A stretch of 64,000 nucleotides of DNA from Pseudonocardia sp. MH-G8 (GTDB taxonomy: Bacteria; Actinomycetota; Actinomycetes; Mycobacteriales; Pseudonocardiaceae), in NCBI RefSeq assembly GCF_002262885.1, contig NZ_NKYF01000039.1, positions 1 through 64,000 of the forward strand, written 5' to 3'. The notes under the pieces are model-generated. The model was not told the origin of the DNA. It ran no database searches and saw only the letters and a program-made list of their open reading frames with translations. This document shows, one piece after another, positions 47,361 to 56,164 of this stretch. Position 1 is the stretch's first letter. Every line of letters begins with the position of its first letter. A program made the translations under genes and the position numbers.

Positions 47361-49310
47361 ATGGCGCGACGTAGCCGGCGCTTCGCTTACGGCCCCTACG
47401 TCGACGGGCCTGATCCGCTCGCCCCGCCGGTCGACATCCGCGCCGCGCTGGACGAGATCGGTCGCGACGTCATGGAGGGCGCCTCGCCGCGCTCGGCGCT
47501 GCAGGAGCTGCTCCGTCGCGGTGCGGAGCAGCGGCGGGGGCTCGACGAGCTCACCCGCGAGATCTGGCAGCGCCGCAGCAGGCTGCAGCGGGAGAACCGG
47601 CTCGACGGCACCTTGGAGGAGGTCCGCGAGCTGCTGCAGCGGGCCCTGGACGCCGAGCGCGACTCGCTGGGCCGCCAGGACACCGACGACGCCCGGTTCC
47701 GCGAGATGACGCTCGACGCGCTGCCCTCGGACACCGGGGGTGCGGTCCGCGAGCTCGACTCCTACGACTGGCAGTCCTCGGACGCCCGCGAGGCGTACGA
47801 GGAGATCCGCGACCTGCTCGGCCGGGAGATGCTCGATCAGCGCTTCCAGGGCATGAAGCAGGCGATGGAGGGCGCCACACCGCAGGACGTCGAGCGCATC
47901 CGCGAGATGCTCGACGCCCTCAACGGCCTGCTCGCCGACCACGCGGCGGGCCAGGACACCACCGAGCAGTTCCAGCAGTTCATGGCGCAGCACGGCGAGT
48001 TCTTCCCGGAGAACCCCACGAGCACCGAGGAGCTGGTGGACCTGCTGGCGCAGCGGGCCGCCGCCGCGCAGCGGATGCTCAACTCGATGACGCCCGAGCA
48101 GCGGGCCGAGCTGATGGAGTTGTCGCAGCAGGCGTTCGGCGACCCGCGGCTCGCGCAGGCCCTCGCCCAGCTGGACGCTGCGCTGCAGGGCCTGCGCCCC
48201 GGAGAGGACTGGGAGGGGCAGGGCCGCTTCCGCGGCGACAACCCGCTCGGCATGGGTGAGGCCACCCGCGCCATGGAGCAGCTCGGGCAGCTCGACTCCC
48301 TGGCCGAGCAGCTCTCGCAGAGCTACCCCGGTGCCCGGATGGAGGACATCGACCTCGACGCCCTCGGCGAGCACCTGGGCGAGCAGGCCCGCGTCGACGC
48401 ACGCGCGCTGGCCGAGCTGGAGCGCGAGCTGCAGCGCCAGGGCCTGTTCCAACGCGCCCCCGACGGGTCGCTGCAGCTCTCGCCGAAGGCGCTGCGACGG
48501 CTGGGGGAGTCGGCTCTGCGCGATGTCGTCGACCAGGTCAGGGCCCGGCGCGGCGAGCGGGAGACGCACCGTTCCGGCGCGGCGGGCGAGGCCACCGGGG
48601 CCACCCGGGCCTGGGCGTTCGGCGACACCGAGGCCTGGAGCGTGCCGCGCACCCTGCTCAACGCGCAGCTGCGCCACGCAGGCGGGGACGAGCGGCCCCT
48701 CGACGTCACCGACGTGGAGATCGTCGAGACCGAGCAGCGCACCCGCGCGGCGGTGGCGCTGCTCGTCGACACGTCGTGGTCGATGGTGCAGGACGGGCGC
48801 TGGGTGCCGATGAAGCGCACGGCGCTCGCACTGCACCAGCTGATCTCCACGCGCTTCCGCGGCGACGACCTCAAGCTGATCACCTTCGGCCGCCACGCGC
48901 GGTCGGTGGAGCTGGGCGAGCTCGTCGGCCTGGAAGGGGTCTGGGAGCAGGGCACGAACCTGCACCACGCGCTGCTGCTGGCCGGGCAGCACCTGCGCCG
49001 CAGCCCGGACGCCCAGCCCGTCGTGCTCGTGGTCACCGACGGCGAGCCGACGGCCCACCTGGAGCCGGACGGGGAGGCGGTGTTCGACTGGCCGCCGAGC
49101 CCGGAGACGCTGCGCGCCACGATCGGCGAGCTGGACCGCATCACCGGCCTGCGCCCGTCGATCACGTTCTTCATGCTCGGCGACGACCCCCGCCTCGCGA
49201 TGTTCGTGGACGACGTGGCGAGACGCTGCGGCGGGAGGGTGGTGGCCCCGACCCTGGACGGCCTGGGCGCAGAGGTGGTGAGCGACTACCTGCGCACCCG
49301 CCGCCGCTGA
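47361..49310 (+). CDS. VWA-domain protein, partner of the AAA+ ATPase
   Basis: This is a 649-residue protein. Residues 1 to ~430 are highly charged and helical with many QLAELE and EQLGQLDSLAEQ runs, probably coiled coil. The C-terminal VWA domain has a complete metal site: VALLVDTSWSMVQDG (DxSxS), GTNLHHALLLAGQHL (Thr) and VVLVVTDGEPTAH (Asp). MoxR/VWA pairs act as chaperones that activate a third protein or metal enzyme; the client is not obvious here. ATG 47361 is used (GTG 47358 adjoins it). Confidence 0.83.
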   Translation: MARRSRRFAYGPYVDGPDPLAPPVDIRAALDEIGRDVMEGASPRSALQELLRRGAEQRRGLDELTREIWQRRSRLQRENRLDGTLEEVRELLQRALDAERDSLGRQDTDDARFREMTLDALPSDTGGAVRELDSYDWQSSDAREAYEEIRDLLGREMLDQRFQGMKQAMEGATPQDVERIREMLDALNGLLADHAAGQDTTEQFQQFMAQHGEFFPENPTSTEELVDLLAQRAAAAQRMLNSMTPEQRAELMELSQQAFGDPRLAQALAQLDAALQGLRPGEDWEGQGRFRGDNPLGMGEATRAMEQLGQLDSLAEQLSQSYPGARMEDIDLDALGEHLGEQARVDARALAELERELQRQGLFQRAPDGSLQLSPKALRRLGESALRDVVDQVRARRGERETHRSGAAGEATGATRAWAFGDTEAWSVPRTLLNAQLRHAGGDERPLDVTDVEIVETEQRTRAAVALLVDTSWSMVQDGRWVPMKRTALALHQLISTRFRGDDLKLITFGRHARSVELGELVGLEGVWEQGTNLHHALLLAGQHLRRSPDAQPVVLVVTDGEPTAHLEPDGEAVFDWPPSPETLRATIGELDRITGLRPSITFFMLGDDPRLAMFVDDVARRCGGRVVAPTLDGLGAEVVSDYLRTRRR

Positions 49311-49333
49311 CCCCCGCACCCCCACCCCTCACG

Positions 49334-49353
49334 CCCACCGCTCACGCGGTGGG
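49334..49353. terminator. Bidirectional hairpin terminator
   Basis: CCCACCGC / GCGGTGGG form an 8-bp stem with a TCAC loop between the converging VWA and nagA genes, 3 bases before the nagA stop on the minus strand. There is no T-tract. Confidence 0.6.
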
Positions 49354-49356
49354 TCG

Positions 49357-50517
49357 TCAGGGGTGGCCTGCTCGGTACACCGTCCGCACCTCCAGGGCGG
49401 GGTTCAGGACCACCAGGTCGGCGCGCTTCCCCTCCGCGATCGCGCCCACGTCGGTGAGGCCGAGGGCGCGGGCCGGGCTCGTGGAGGTCAGCGCCACGGC
49501 GCGGCGCAACGCCTCGGCCCGCGGCACGGCGGCGTGCCGCACGACGTTCGCGAACAGCGCGTCGGCGGTGGCGGTGCTGCCCGCGATGGCGCCCGCGCGA
49601 CCGTCGGAGCCCGGCGCCAGCCGGGCCACCCCGTCGGTGACCGCCACGCGCATCGCTCCCAGGTGGTACTGCCCGTCGGGCATGCCGGCGGCGGCCATCG
49701 CATCGGTCACCGCGGCCACGCGCTCGGGGCCGGCCGTGCGCACGACGTGCTCCCACAGGGCCGGGTGCACGTGCAGGCCGTCGGTCACCAACTCGACGGT
49801 GACGCGGTCGTCCTCGAGCAGCGCCACGGCCGGCCCGGGCTCGCGGTGGTGCACCGGGGCCATGGCGTTGAACAGGTGCGTGCCCACTCGGGCTCCGGCC
49901 TCGATGGCCTCGCGGGTGAGCGCGTAGCTCGCGTCGGTGTGGCCGAGGGCGGCGACGGCCCCCGCGCCGACGATCCGGCGCACCGCGTCCAGGCCGCCCG
50001 CCCGTTCCGGTGCGAGCGTGACCATGCGGACGGCGCCGCCGGCCGCGTGCAGGAGCCGGTCGAGCTCGTCGGGGTCGGGGTCGCGCAGCCGGCGGGGGTC
50101 GTGCGCACCGCAGCGCCCGGCGGCGAGCCACGGGCCTTCCAGGTGCACCCCGGCGAGCTCGCCGTCGACCACCAGATCGGCGAGCGCGTCGACCGCCTTC
50201 AGCAGGTCGTCCGGGCCGGCGGTCACCAGGCTCGCCACCATCGTGGTGGTGCCGTGCGCCCGGTGGAAGCGCACGGCGCGCAGCGCGGCGTCGGCGTCAC
50301 CGTCGGGGAACGCAGCCCCCGCGCCGCCGTGCACGTGCATGTCCACGAACCCCGGGACGAGCACGGCGTCGCCGAGGTCGACGTCCGCGGGACGGGGCGG
50401 CGCGCCCGCCCCGACGGCGGCGATCCGGTCCCCGGCCAGCTCCACCCATCCCGGCCCGACCGGTACCCCGTCGGCGACCAGCGTGGCCGCGGAGAGGACC
50501 TCCACAGGAACGATCAC
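49357..50517 (-). CDS. nagA: N-acetylglucosamine-6-phosphate deacetylase
   Basis: The 386-residue amidohydrolase contains VLVPGFVDMHVHGGAG (first metal site HxH), GVHLEGPWLA (metal Glu), AALGHTDASY and GTHLFNAMAPVHHREPG (His ligands), and AVTDAMAAAGMPDGQYHLG (catalytic Asp). It removes acetate from GlcNAc-6-phosphate in the cytosol. GTG 50517 overlaps the stop of the upstream SIS gene, so it is the last gene of a three-gene coupled operon behind the DasR-like site at 52489. Confidence 0.9.
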   Translation of the reverse strand: MIVPVEVLSAATLVADGVPVGPGWVELAGDRIAAVGAGAPPRPADVDLGDAVLVPGFVDMHVHGGAGAAFPDGDADAALRAVRFHRAHGTTTMVASLVTAGPDDLLKAVDALADLVVDGELAGVHLEGPWLAAGRCGAHDPRRLRDPDPDELDRLLHAAGGAVRMVTLAPERAGGLDAVRRIVGAGAVAALGHTDASYALTREAIEAGARVGTHLFNAMAPVHHREPGPAVALLEDDRVTVELVTDGLHVHPALWEHVVRTAGPERVAAVTDAMAAAGMPDGQYHLGAMRVAVTDGVARLAPGSDGRAGAIAGSTATADALFANVVRHAAVPRAEALRRAVALTSTSPARALGLTDVGAIAEGKRADLVVLNPALEVRTVYRAGHP

Positions 50518-51575
50518 AGGGTCTCCGTGATCTTGGAGAGCCCCCGCGGCGCGTCGGGGTCCCCTCCACGACCGACGGCGACGTCGAGCGCGAGCAGCTG
50601 GAAGGGAAGGATCTCCAGCAGCGGCGAGAGCTCCTCGGGCGCGCCCTCGGGCAGCGCGAACCCGACCGCCGCACCGGCCACCGCGCCTGCGTGACCCACG
50701 CAGCACACGTCGGCGTTGCGCTCGGCGAGCCGCGGCAGCACGTCGCCCATCGCGTCGCCGCCGACGCCGGCGGCCACGACGGCGAACACGGGCACCTGCG
50801 GGTCGACCAGCGCGAGCGGCCCGTGCAGCAGGTCGGCGCCGGAGAACGCCTGCGCCGAGGCGTAGGAGGTCTCCATCAGCTTCAGAGCCGCCTCCCGCGC
50901 GGTGGGGTAGGAGTAGCCGCGCGCGGTGGTGAGCATCCGCTGCGCGAACCGGTAGCGCTGCGCGATCTCGGTGAGCTCGTGACGCCGGGCGAGGAGCGCG
51001 TCACCCAGGTCCGGCAGCGGGGCGGCCGCGACCCGCCCGTCCACCTCGCGCACCCGCTCGAGCAGCAGGTACAGCGCGAGCAGCTGTGCGGTGTAGGACT
51101 TCGTGGCCGCGACCGACCGCTCCGCACCGGCCAGCACGTCGACGTGCGTGTGCGCGGCGCGCGCCAGCGCCGAGGAGGGGTCGTTGGTGACAGCGACCGT
51201 GAGCGCGCCCTGCTCGCGGGCCACCTCGAGGGAACGGACCAGGTCGGGGGAGCCGCCGGACTGGCTGATCCCGATCATGAGCACGTCGTGCAGGTCGGGC
51301 CGGGCCCCGTAGGCCGTCATGGTCGAGGGCGAGACGAGCCCCGCCGGCAGGCCGTGCCGGATCTCGACGAGGTACTTCGCGTAGAGGGCGGCGTGATCGC
51401 TGGTGCCCCGTGCGACGAACAGGACCGCCCGCGGGCGCCGGCTGCGGATGAGCGCCGCGGCGTCGTCGATCCCGGCCGCGCCGCCCTCGGCGAGCAGCCG
51501 GCGCCACACGGCGGGCTGTTCGGCGATCTCCGCGCTCATCAGGCGGCCTGGCCGGTCGGTGGCGAGCGCAGTCAT
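50514..51575 (-). CDS. SIS-domain sugar isomerase/deaminase (NagB-II or GlmS isomerase-domain type)
   Basis: The 353-residue protein has two SIS domains: VLFVARGTSDHAALYAKYL, MIGISQSGGSPDLVRSLE and ERSVAATKSYTAQL in the first; GYSYPTAREAALKLMETSY and FSGADLLHGPLALV in the second. These match the isomerase half of glucosamine-6-phosphate synthase without the glutaminase domain. Flanked by GlcNAc kinase and nagA, it most likely acts as a glucosamine-6-phosphate deaminase, filling the role of NagB, which is absent here. Both ends overlap the neighbouring genes (ATGA and GTGA). Confidence 0.83.
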   Translation of the reverse strand: MTALATDRPGRLMSAEIAEQPAVWRRLLAEGGAAGIDDAAALIRSRRPRAVLFVARGTSDHAALYAKYLVEIRHGLPAGLVSPSTMTAYGARPDLHDVLMIGISQSGGSPDLVRSLEVAREQGALTVAVTNDPSSALARAAHTHVDVLAGAERSVAATKSYTAQLLALYLLLERVREVDGRVAAAPLPDLGDALLARRHELTEIAQRYRFAQRMLTTARGYSYPTAREAALKLMETSYASAQAFSGADLLHGPLALVDPQVPVFAVVAAGVGGDAMGDVLPRLAERNADVCCVGHAGAVAGAAVGFALPEGAPEELSPLLEILPFQLLALDVAVGRGGDPDAPRGLSKITETL

Positions 51576-52465
51576 CTCAAGGACTCCAAGTCGGGACGGG
51601 GAAGGGCTGCCGCGAGGCGCACGGCACCGGCGGCGGGGGGCTCGGCGAGGGCCCGCACCTCGGTGCCGGCCAGCCGTTCGCGCACCGCGTCCTGCACGAG
51701 CGGCTCGTGCACGGCGAAACCGCCGCCGAGCACCACCGGGCCGGGACGGTCGAGGCGTTCGAGCACCCGGACGGCGAGCGCGGTGAGCGCGTCGGCAGCC
51801 GCGTCGAGGATCGTGCGTGCGGCGGTGTCGCCCTGCCCGGCCACCGCGGTGACCACCCGCGCCTGCTCGGCCCAGTAGCGGCGGTCCTGCCGCGTGTAGA
51901 CGAAGTCGATCAACTGGTGCGGGCCGGCGAGGCCGATGCCGTCCAGGAGCGCGGCGCCGAGCGCGTCGACGGGCCGGCCGGCGTCCATCCGGTCCAGGCA
52001 GTGGCGCACCGCGTCCAGCGCCACGCGGTAGCCGCTGCCCTCGTCGCCGAGCAGGTGCCCCCAGCCGCCCGCGCGGGCCGTGGCCCCGTCGGCGCGGGCG
52101 CCCCAGGCGACGGACCCGGTGCCGGCGATCAGCGCCACGCCGGCGTCCAGGTCGGCCGCGGCGAGCACGAGCCGCGCATCGTGCACGACGCTGACCGCGG
52201 CTCCCGGGACGCGGTCGCGCAGCAGGCGCACCATGGTGGCCACCGACTCGGCCCCGTCGGCGCCGGCCGCGCCCGCGCACACCGCGTCGACCTCGTCCGT
52301 CCCGAGCCCGGCGAGAACCGCGTCGAGCTGGCGGCCCGCCTCGACCGGCCCCACGGCAGCGAGGTTGGCGCTCCCGGCCACCGCCTCGGCCACCGTGGTG
52401 CCGTCGGTGGCGCGGATCCCGTGGGTCTTCGAGCCACCGATGTCGAGGCCGATGACGCTGCGCAC
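51572..52465 (-). CDS. N-acetylglucosamine kinase-like (BadF/BadG ATPase family)
   Basis: The 297-residue ASKHA-fold protein has VIGLDIGGSKTHGIRATDG (phosphate-1 loop), VVHDARLVLAAADLDAG and VALIAGTGSVAWGA (phosphate-2), GGWGHLLGDEGSGYRVALDA and PVVLGGGFAVHEP (adenosine motif). The GGWGHLLGDEGSGY segment is typical of eukaryotic-type GlcNAc kinases. It would phosphorylate GlcNAc to GlcNAc-6-phosphate. It is the first gene of the operon; GTG 52465 lies 23 bases from the operator. Confidence 0.83.
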   Translation of the reverse strand: MRSVIGLDIGGSKTHGIRATDGTTVAEAVAGSANLAAVGPVEAGRQLDAVLAGLGTDEVDAVCAGAAGADGAESVATMVRLLRDRVPGAAVSVVHDARLVLAAADLDAGVALIAGTGSVAWGARADGATARAGGWGHLLGDEGSGYRVALDAVRHCLDRMDAGRPVDALGAALLDGIGLAGPHQLIDFVYTRQDRRYWAEQARVVTAVAGQGDTAARTILDAAADALTALAVRVLERLDRPGPVVLGGGFAVHEPLVQDAVRERLAGTEVRALAEPPAAGAVRLAAALPRPDLESLR

Positions 52466-52488
52466 GCGTGCCCTCGCAGAAGTAGACG

Positions 52489-52504
52489 TTTGGTCTAGAT
52501 GACT
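52489..52504. promoter_or_regulatory. DasR-like operator (dre site)
   Basis: TTTGGTCTAGATGACT agrees at 12 of 16 positions with the Streptomyces DasR consensus (A-G/C-TGGTCTAGACCA-G/C-T), including the central TGGTCTAGA. It lies just upstream of the GlcNAc kinase gene and also faces the small gene at 52546. DasR is a GntR-family repressor released by glucosamine-6-phosphate, so the site fits the operon function. Confidence 0.72.
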
Positions 52505-52545
52505 TGGCTCAGATTGTCAGACGGCGCAGCCGCGGGCAAGAGGGG

Positions 52546-52737
52546 ATGCTCGAAGGCGTGCCGACCGATGTGCCGGGTTGCCGGCAGTGCGCGACGACGC
52601 GCGACGCCCGCGCCGCGGACGCGCTGGCCTGGGTCCGGGAGCGCGACCCCGACGGGCGCGAGCACTGGCTGTGCCCGTCGTGCACCCGTCGCCACGTGCG
52701 CGACATCGAGGCGAAGCTGCCCCACGAGTGGTGGTGA
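52546..52737 (+). CDS. Small zinc-ribbon-like protein
   Basis: This is a 63-residue protein with two CxxC knuckles (PGCRQCATTRDARAADALAW and HWLCPSCTRRHVRDIEAKLP) that could bind one zinc. It ends PHEWW. Short proteins of this kind are common in actinobacteria and have no known role. ATG 52546 is used; GTG 52558 and an upstream TTG 52504 are alternatives. It is divergent from the aminosugar operon and shares its upstream region with the DasR-like site. Confidence 0.62.
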   Translation: MLEGVPTDVPGCRQCATTRDARAADALAWVRERDPDGREHWLCPSCTRRHVRDIEAKLPHEWW

Positions 52738-52740
52738 GGC

Positions 52741-52805
52741 GCGCGAGTCGCCCTGGGGCACTGGTGTCGCGGCCGCGGCGCGTTCTGCCGGGGCGCGACT
52801 CGCGG
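52741..52805. repeat. GCGAGTC element, divergent copy with arms in everted order
   Basis: A plus-sense arm (GCGCGAGTCGCCC...GGTGTCGCGG, 52741-52772) is followed by a minus-sense arm (CCGCGGCGCGTT...GCGACTCGCGGG, 52773-52805). The arms are in the reverse order to those at 17.6 and 20.1 kb and less conserved. The copy fills the gap between the converging zinc-ribbon gene and the FAD monooxygenase. Confidence 0.5.
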
Positions 52806-52820
52806 GAGGTCGCCCTCGGC

Positions 52821-54014
52821 TCACCAGGTCGGGGAGCTCCGGCGGGCGAGGCGGGCGACCACCGCGGTCTGCTTGCCGGCGATGCTGGTGGCGACCAGCC
52901 GGTTGAACCAGGGGAGGCGGGCGAGCGCCAGCGCGACGCGCCGCAGGCGGACCTGCCGCTGCGAGGCGGGCAGGAACCAGCGCGCAGTCTGGCGGCCCGC
53001 CTGCTGCTTCTCCTCGGCCACCGGCCGCAGAGCCTGCTCGTAGTGCTCCAGCCCTGCCTCGATCGACGGTGCGCGCTCCAGCTCCTCGGCGAGCACGAAC
53101 GCGCCGCCGACGCCGAGCGAGGCGCCCTGACCGGCCAGTGGGGACACCGCATAGCAGGCGTCGCCGACCAGCGTGACCCGGTTCGTACTCCACCTGGGCA
53201 TCACGATCTGCGCGACCTGGTCGTAGTAGATGTCCTCCGGCGGCGGGCGGTGCTGCAGCGCGCGTGGCGCGATCCACCCCAGTGATCCGTACGCCGCCTG
53301 CACCGCTGCGCGCACGTCCGCAGGCAGGGCCGGGTCGGGCGTGCGGTGCACCGCGAACGTCGCGACCCGCCCGTCGCGCAGGCCGTAGAAGCCCATCTGG
53401 CTGCCCGGGGTGTCGGTGATGGCGTACCGGTCCCGGGTCTCGGCCTCGATCAGGGGATCGCGGAACAGGTACGCGGCGACGTGGAAGCCCAGGTAGCGCA
53501 GGAACTGCCGCTCCTCGCCGAAGGCGAGCCGCCGCACCGTGGAGTGGATGCCGTCGGCCCCGACGAGCAGGTCGGCGGCGAGGGTGCTCCCGTCGGTGAG
53601 GGTGAGGCGCACGCCGCCGGTTTCCTGCGCGATCCCGGTGATGCTGGTGGCGAAGCGCAGGTCAACGCCGTCGGGCAGGTGCGTGCGCAGCACGTCTTCG
53701 AGGTCCGGGCGCATCAGGCTCAGCAGCCTGTCGTTCACCGTCGCCCCGAACTGCGCGAAGCCCAGGCTCGCTCGGACCCGGCCGCCGTCGTCGACGTACT
53801 GCGCCTCGGCGATGCGGTACCCGACCTCCTCGAGTGCGGGCAGCAGCCCCATCGCCTCGGCGGCGTCGTACCCGACACCGAAGAAATCGATCATGTAGCC
53901 CTGGGTGCGGGGGCCGGGCGCCTTCTCCAGCACCACGACGTCCCAGCCGTGCGTGCGCATCCGGTGGGCGAGCGCGAGCCCGGAGATGCCGGCTCCGCAG
54001 ATCACGACCTTCAT
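52821..54014 (-). CDS. FAD-dependent monooxygenase (PHBH-fold, TetX-like)
   Basis: The 397-residue flavoprotein contains KVVICGAGISGLALAHRMRT, ADLLVGADGIHSTVRRLAFG (DG motif) and VTLVGDACYAVSPLAGQGASL (GD motif). Its shape matches single-component flavin monooxygenases that hydroxylate aromatics, tetracyclines or other antibiotics. ATG 54014 is chosen because GGAGG lies 6 bases upstream; ATG 54020 leaves no spacing. The start shares a base with the stop of the TetR gene (TGATG), so the regulator and enzyme are co-translated. Confidence 0.8.
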   Translation of the reverse strand: MKVVICGAGISGLALAHRMRTHGWDVVVLEKAPGPRTQGYMIDFFGVGYDAAEAMGLLPALEEVGYRIAEAQYVDDGGRVRASLGFAQFGATVNDRLLSLMRPDLEDVLRTHLPDGVDLRFATSITGIAQETGGVRLTLTDGSTLAADLLVGADGIHSTVRRLAFGEERQFLRYLGFHVAAYLFRDPLIEAETRDRYAITDTPGSQMGFYGLRDGRVATFAVHRTPDPALPADVRAAVQAAYGSLGWIAPRALQHRPPPEDIYYDQVAQIVMPRWSTNRVTLVGDACYAVSPLAGQGASLGVGGAFVLAEELERAPSIEAGLEHYEQALRPVAEEKQQAGRQTARWFLPASQRQVRLRRVALALARLPWFNRLVATSIAGKQTAVVARLARRSSPTW

Positions 54015-54586
54015 CAGCATCCTCCGTGGTGGGTGACGATCCGCTGCAGGACGGGGCCGATGGCGCCGGCGGGCTGCGGGGCCAGAGCGCGGTGCAGGAG
54101 CACGCCGTCGATCGCGGCGGCCAGCACCGCGGCGGTGGCGTCCGGTTCACCGACGCCGTGCGCCTGCAACCACGCGGCGATGCGGCTGCGGAAGTCCTCC
54201 AGCACCTCGGCCAGCTCGCGGTGCAGCGCCGCGTCGCGGGTCGCGGCGAGGTAGGTCTCGGTGGCCAGCAACGAGGCGGGGTCGGCGCCGGTGTAGCGGT
54301 CCACCTCGGCCACGAGCAGGTCGACGAGCTCGCCGGGGGTGCGGGCCCGCTCGAGCAGGGGCGCCGCGGCGCCGACGGCATCGCGCATCGCGCCGACCGC
54401 GGCTTCGGTCAGCAGGGCCTGCAACGAGGCGAAGTGGTAGTGCACGAGACCCGGCGCGACGCCCGCCCGCTCGGCGACCACCCGCGTGCTCACCCCCGCC
54501 CAGCCGCGCTCGGGCACGAGCTCGCGAGCCGCCTGCAGCAGCCGACGCCGGACCTCGCGTCCACGCTCGGTCGCGGTCACGCTCAT
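54014..54586 (-). CDS. TetR-family transcriptional repressor
   Basis: The product is 190 residues. Residues 10-60 are the TetR DNA-binding domain: REVRRRLLQAARELVPERGW and VSTRVVAERAGVAPGLVHYHF, followed by an all-helical ligand domain. GGAGGAG precedes ATG 54586. It overlaps the FAD monooxygenase gene and probably represses it, with release by the enzyme substrate. It diverges from mshC; the 89-base gap contains A/T-richer TCCAAACTATAG near 54620. Confidence 0.85.
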   Translation of the reverse strand: MSVTATERGREVRRRLLQAARELVPERGWAGVSTRVVAERAGVAPGLVHYHFASLQALLTEAAVGAMRDAVGAAAPLLERARTPGELVDLLVAEVDRYTGADPASLLATETYLAATRDAALHRELAEVLEDFRSRIAAWLQAHGVGEPDATAAVLAAAIDGVLLHRALAPQPAGAIGPVLQRIVTHHGGC

Positions 54587-54675
54587 GTCTCCTCCTGGTC
54601 GATCGCCTTGGGCGGGCGTCCAAACTATAGCACCGTGACCCCGCGCACTCCGGACGGCCGCGTAGGTTGTCGGGT

Positions 54676-55932
54676 ATGCAGACCTGGGCATCCGTCGACG
54701 TCCCGCGGGTGGAAGGCGCCGGTCCGCCGTTGCGCCTGCACGACACCGCCACCCACCGGATCCGCCCGACGGCGCCCGGGCAAGAGGCCACGATGTACGT
54801 CTGCGGCATCACCCCCTACGACGCCACCCACCTCGGGCACGCGGCCACCTACCTCGCGTTCGACCTGGTCAACCGGCTGTGGCGCGACCTCGGCCACGAC
54901 GTGCACTACGTGCAGAACGTCACCGACATCGACGACCCGCTGCTGGAGCGCGCGGCCCGCGACCAGGACGACTGGGTCGTGCTCGGCATGCGCGAGACGG
55001 CGCTGTTCCGCGAGGACATGGAGGCGCTGCGGGTGCTGGCGCCGCGGCAGTTCGTCGGCGCCGTCGAGGCGATGGGGGAGATCTCCGAGCTGGTGGGCAA
55101 GCTCCTCGCCGAGGGCGCCGCGTACCGCGTGGACGACCCCGAGCACCCCGACGTCTACTTCGACTCGAGCTCCAGCGGCCACTTCGGGTACGAGTCGAAC
55201 TACGACGAGGCCACGATGATCGAGCTGTCCCGGGAGCGCGGCGGCGACCCGGACCGGCCCGGCAAGCGCCACCCCAACGACGCCCTGCTGTGGCGCACCG
55301 CCCGGGAGGGCGAGCCGTCGTGGGAGTCCGACCTGGGCGCCGGCCGCCCGGGGTGGCACGTCGAGTGCACCGCGATCGCGCTCAACCGCCTCGGCACCCA
55401 GATCGATCTCAACGGCGGCGGGTCGGACCTGGTCTTCCCGCACCACGAGTTCGGGGCGGCGCACGCCGAGGCGCACACCGGCGTGCACCCGTTCGCCCGG
55501 CACTACGTGCACACCGGGATGATCGGGCTCGACGGCGAGAAGATGTCGAAGTCGCGCGGCAACCTCGTGTTCGTCTCGAAGCTGCGCGCCGACGGTGTCG
55601 ACATGGCCGCCGTGCGGCTCGCGCTGCTCGCCGGGCACTACCGCGCCGACCGCGCGTGGACCGCGGACCTGCTGGCCACGGCCGAGCAGCGGTTGGACCG
55701 CTGGCGCTCCGCGGTGGCGCTGCCCGCCGCCCCGCCCGCGGACGAGCTGGTCGCGCGGCTGCGCACCCACCTCGCCGACGACCTGGACACCCCGGGCGCG
55801 CTGGCCGCGGTGGACGCGTGGGCCGGGGAGGCGCTGGAGCGCCGCGGCAGCGACACCACCGCTCCCGCACGGGCCCGCGAGGCGATCGACGCCCTGCTCG
55901 GGATCGACCTGGCGCCGCCGGCCCGATCATGA
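54676..55932 (+). CDS. mshC: Cysteine:1D-myo-inosityl glucosaminide ligase (mycothiol biosynthesis)
   Basis: The 418-residue protein is a cysteinyl-tRNA-synthetase-like ligase lacking the tRNA-binding tail. It has YVCGITPYDATHLGHAATYL (Cys zinc ligand and HIGH motif), GWHVECTAIALNRLG and PHHEFGAAHAEAHTG (zinc ligands), and the KMSKS loop GEKMSKSRGN. It activates cysteine as adenylate and joins it to GlcN-inositol in the penultimate step of mycothiol synthesis, a pathway confined to actinobacteria. ATG 54676 (QTWASVDVPRVEGAG) fits the family start. Confidence 0.92.
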   Translation: MQTWASVDVPRVEGAGPPLRLHDTATHRIRPTAPGQEATMYVCGITPYDATHLGHAATYLAFDLVNRLWRDLGHDVHYVQNVTDIDDPLLERAARDQDDWVVLGMRETALFREDMEALRVLAPRQFVGAVEAMGEISELVGKLLAEGAAYRVDDPEHPDVYFDSSSSGHFGYESNYDEATMIELSRERGGDPDRPGKRHPNDALLWRTAREGEPSWESDLGAGRPGWHVECTAIALNRLGTQIDLNGGGSDLVFPHHEFGAAHAEAHTGVHPFARHYVHTGMIGLDGEKMSKSRGNLVFVSKLRADGVDMAAVRLALLAGHYRADRAWTADLLATAEQRLDRWRSAVALPAAPPADELVARLRTHLADDLDTPGALAAVDAWAGEALERRGSDTTAPARAREAIDALLGIDLAPPARS

Positions 55933-55964
55933 GCCGATAGTCGGGATCGTCGTCGGGATCGTCG

Positions 55965-56129
55965 TCAGTCGGGTGGCTCCATCGTGCCCGCGTCGCGCTG
56001 CACGTCCTCGTCGGCGGGCTGGTTGCCGGGCTGATCGTCGCCGTCGCCACGGACGGGCACGTCGAGATCCACATCCGGTGTCCCCGGCGGTCGCGGGGCC
56101 TCGGGCTGGGGTTGGTCCGGCTCGGTCAT
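55965..56129 (-). CDS. Small acidic, Pro-rich hypothetical protein
   Basis: This is a 54-residue ORF with an ATG at 56129 and a stop at 55965. Its composition is Asp/Glu/Pro/Gln-rich with no hydrophobic core (TEPDQPQPEAPRPPG, ending TMEPPD), so it is probably disordered. It lies tail-to-tail with mshC, and a repeated GTCGGGATCGTC (55940-55963) lies between the stops. Coding is suggested by the clean frame and position only. Confidence 0.45.
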   Translation of the reverse strand: MTEPDQPQPEAPRPPGTPDVDLDVPVRGDGDDQPGNQPADEDVQRDAGTMEPPD

Positions 56130-56164
56130 GCGGTGGGCCTACCCGTTCTGGTTGGGTGGGGCAC

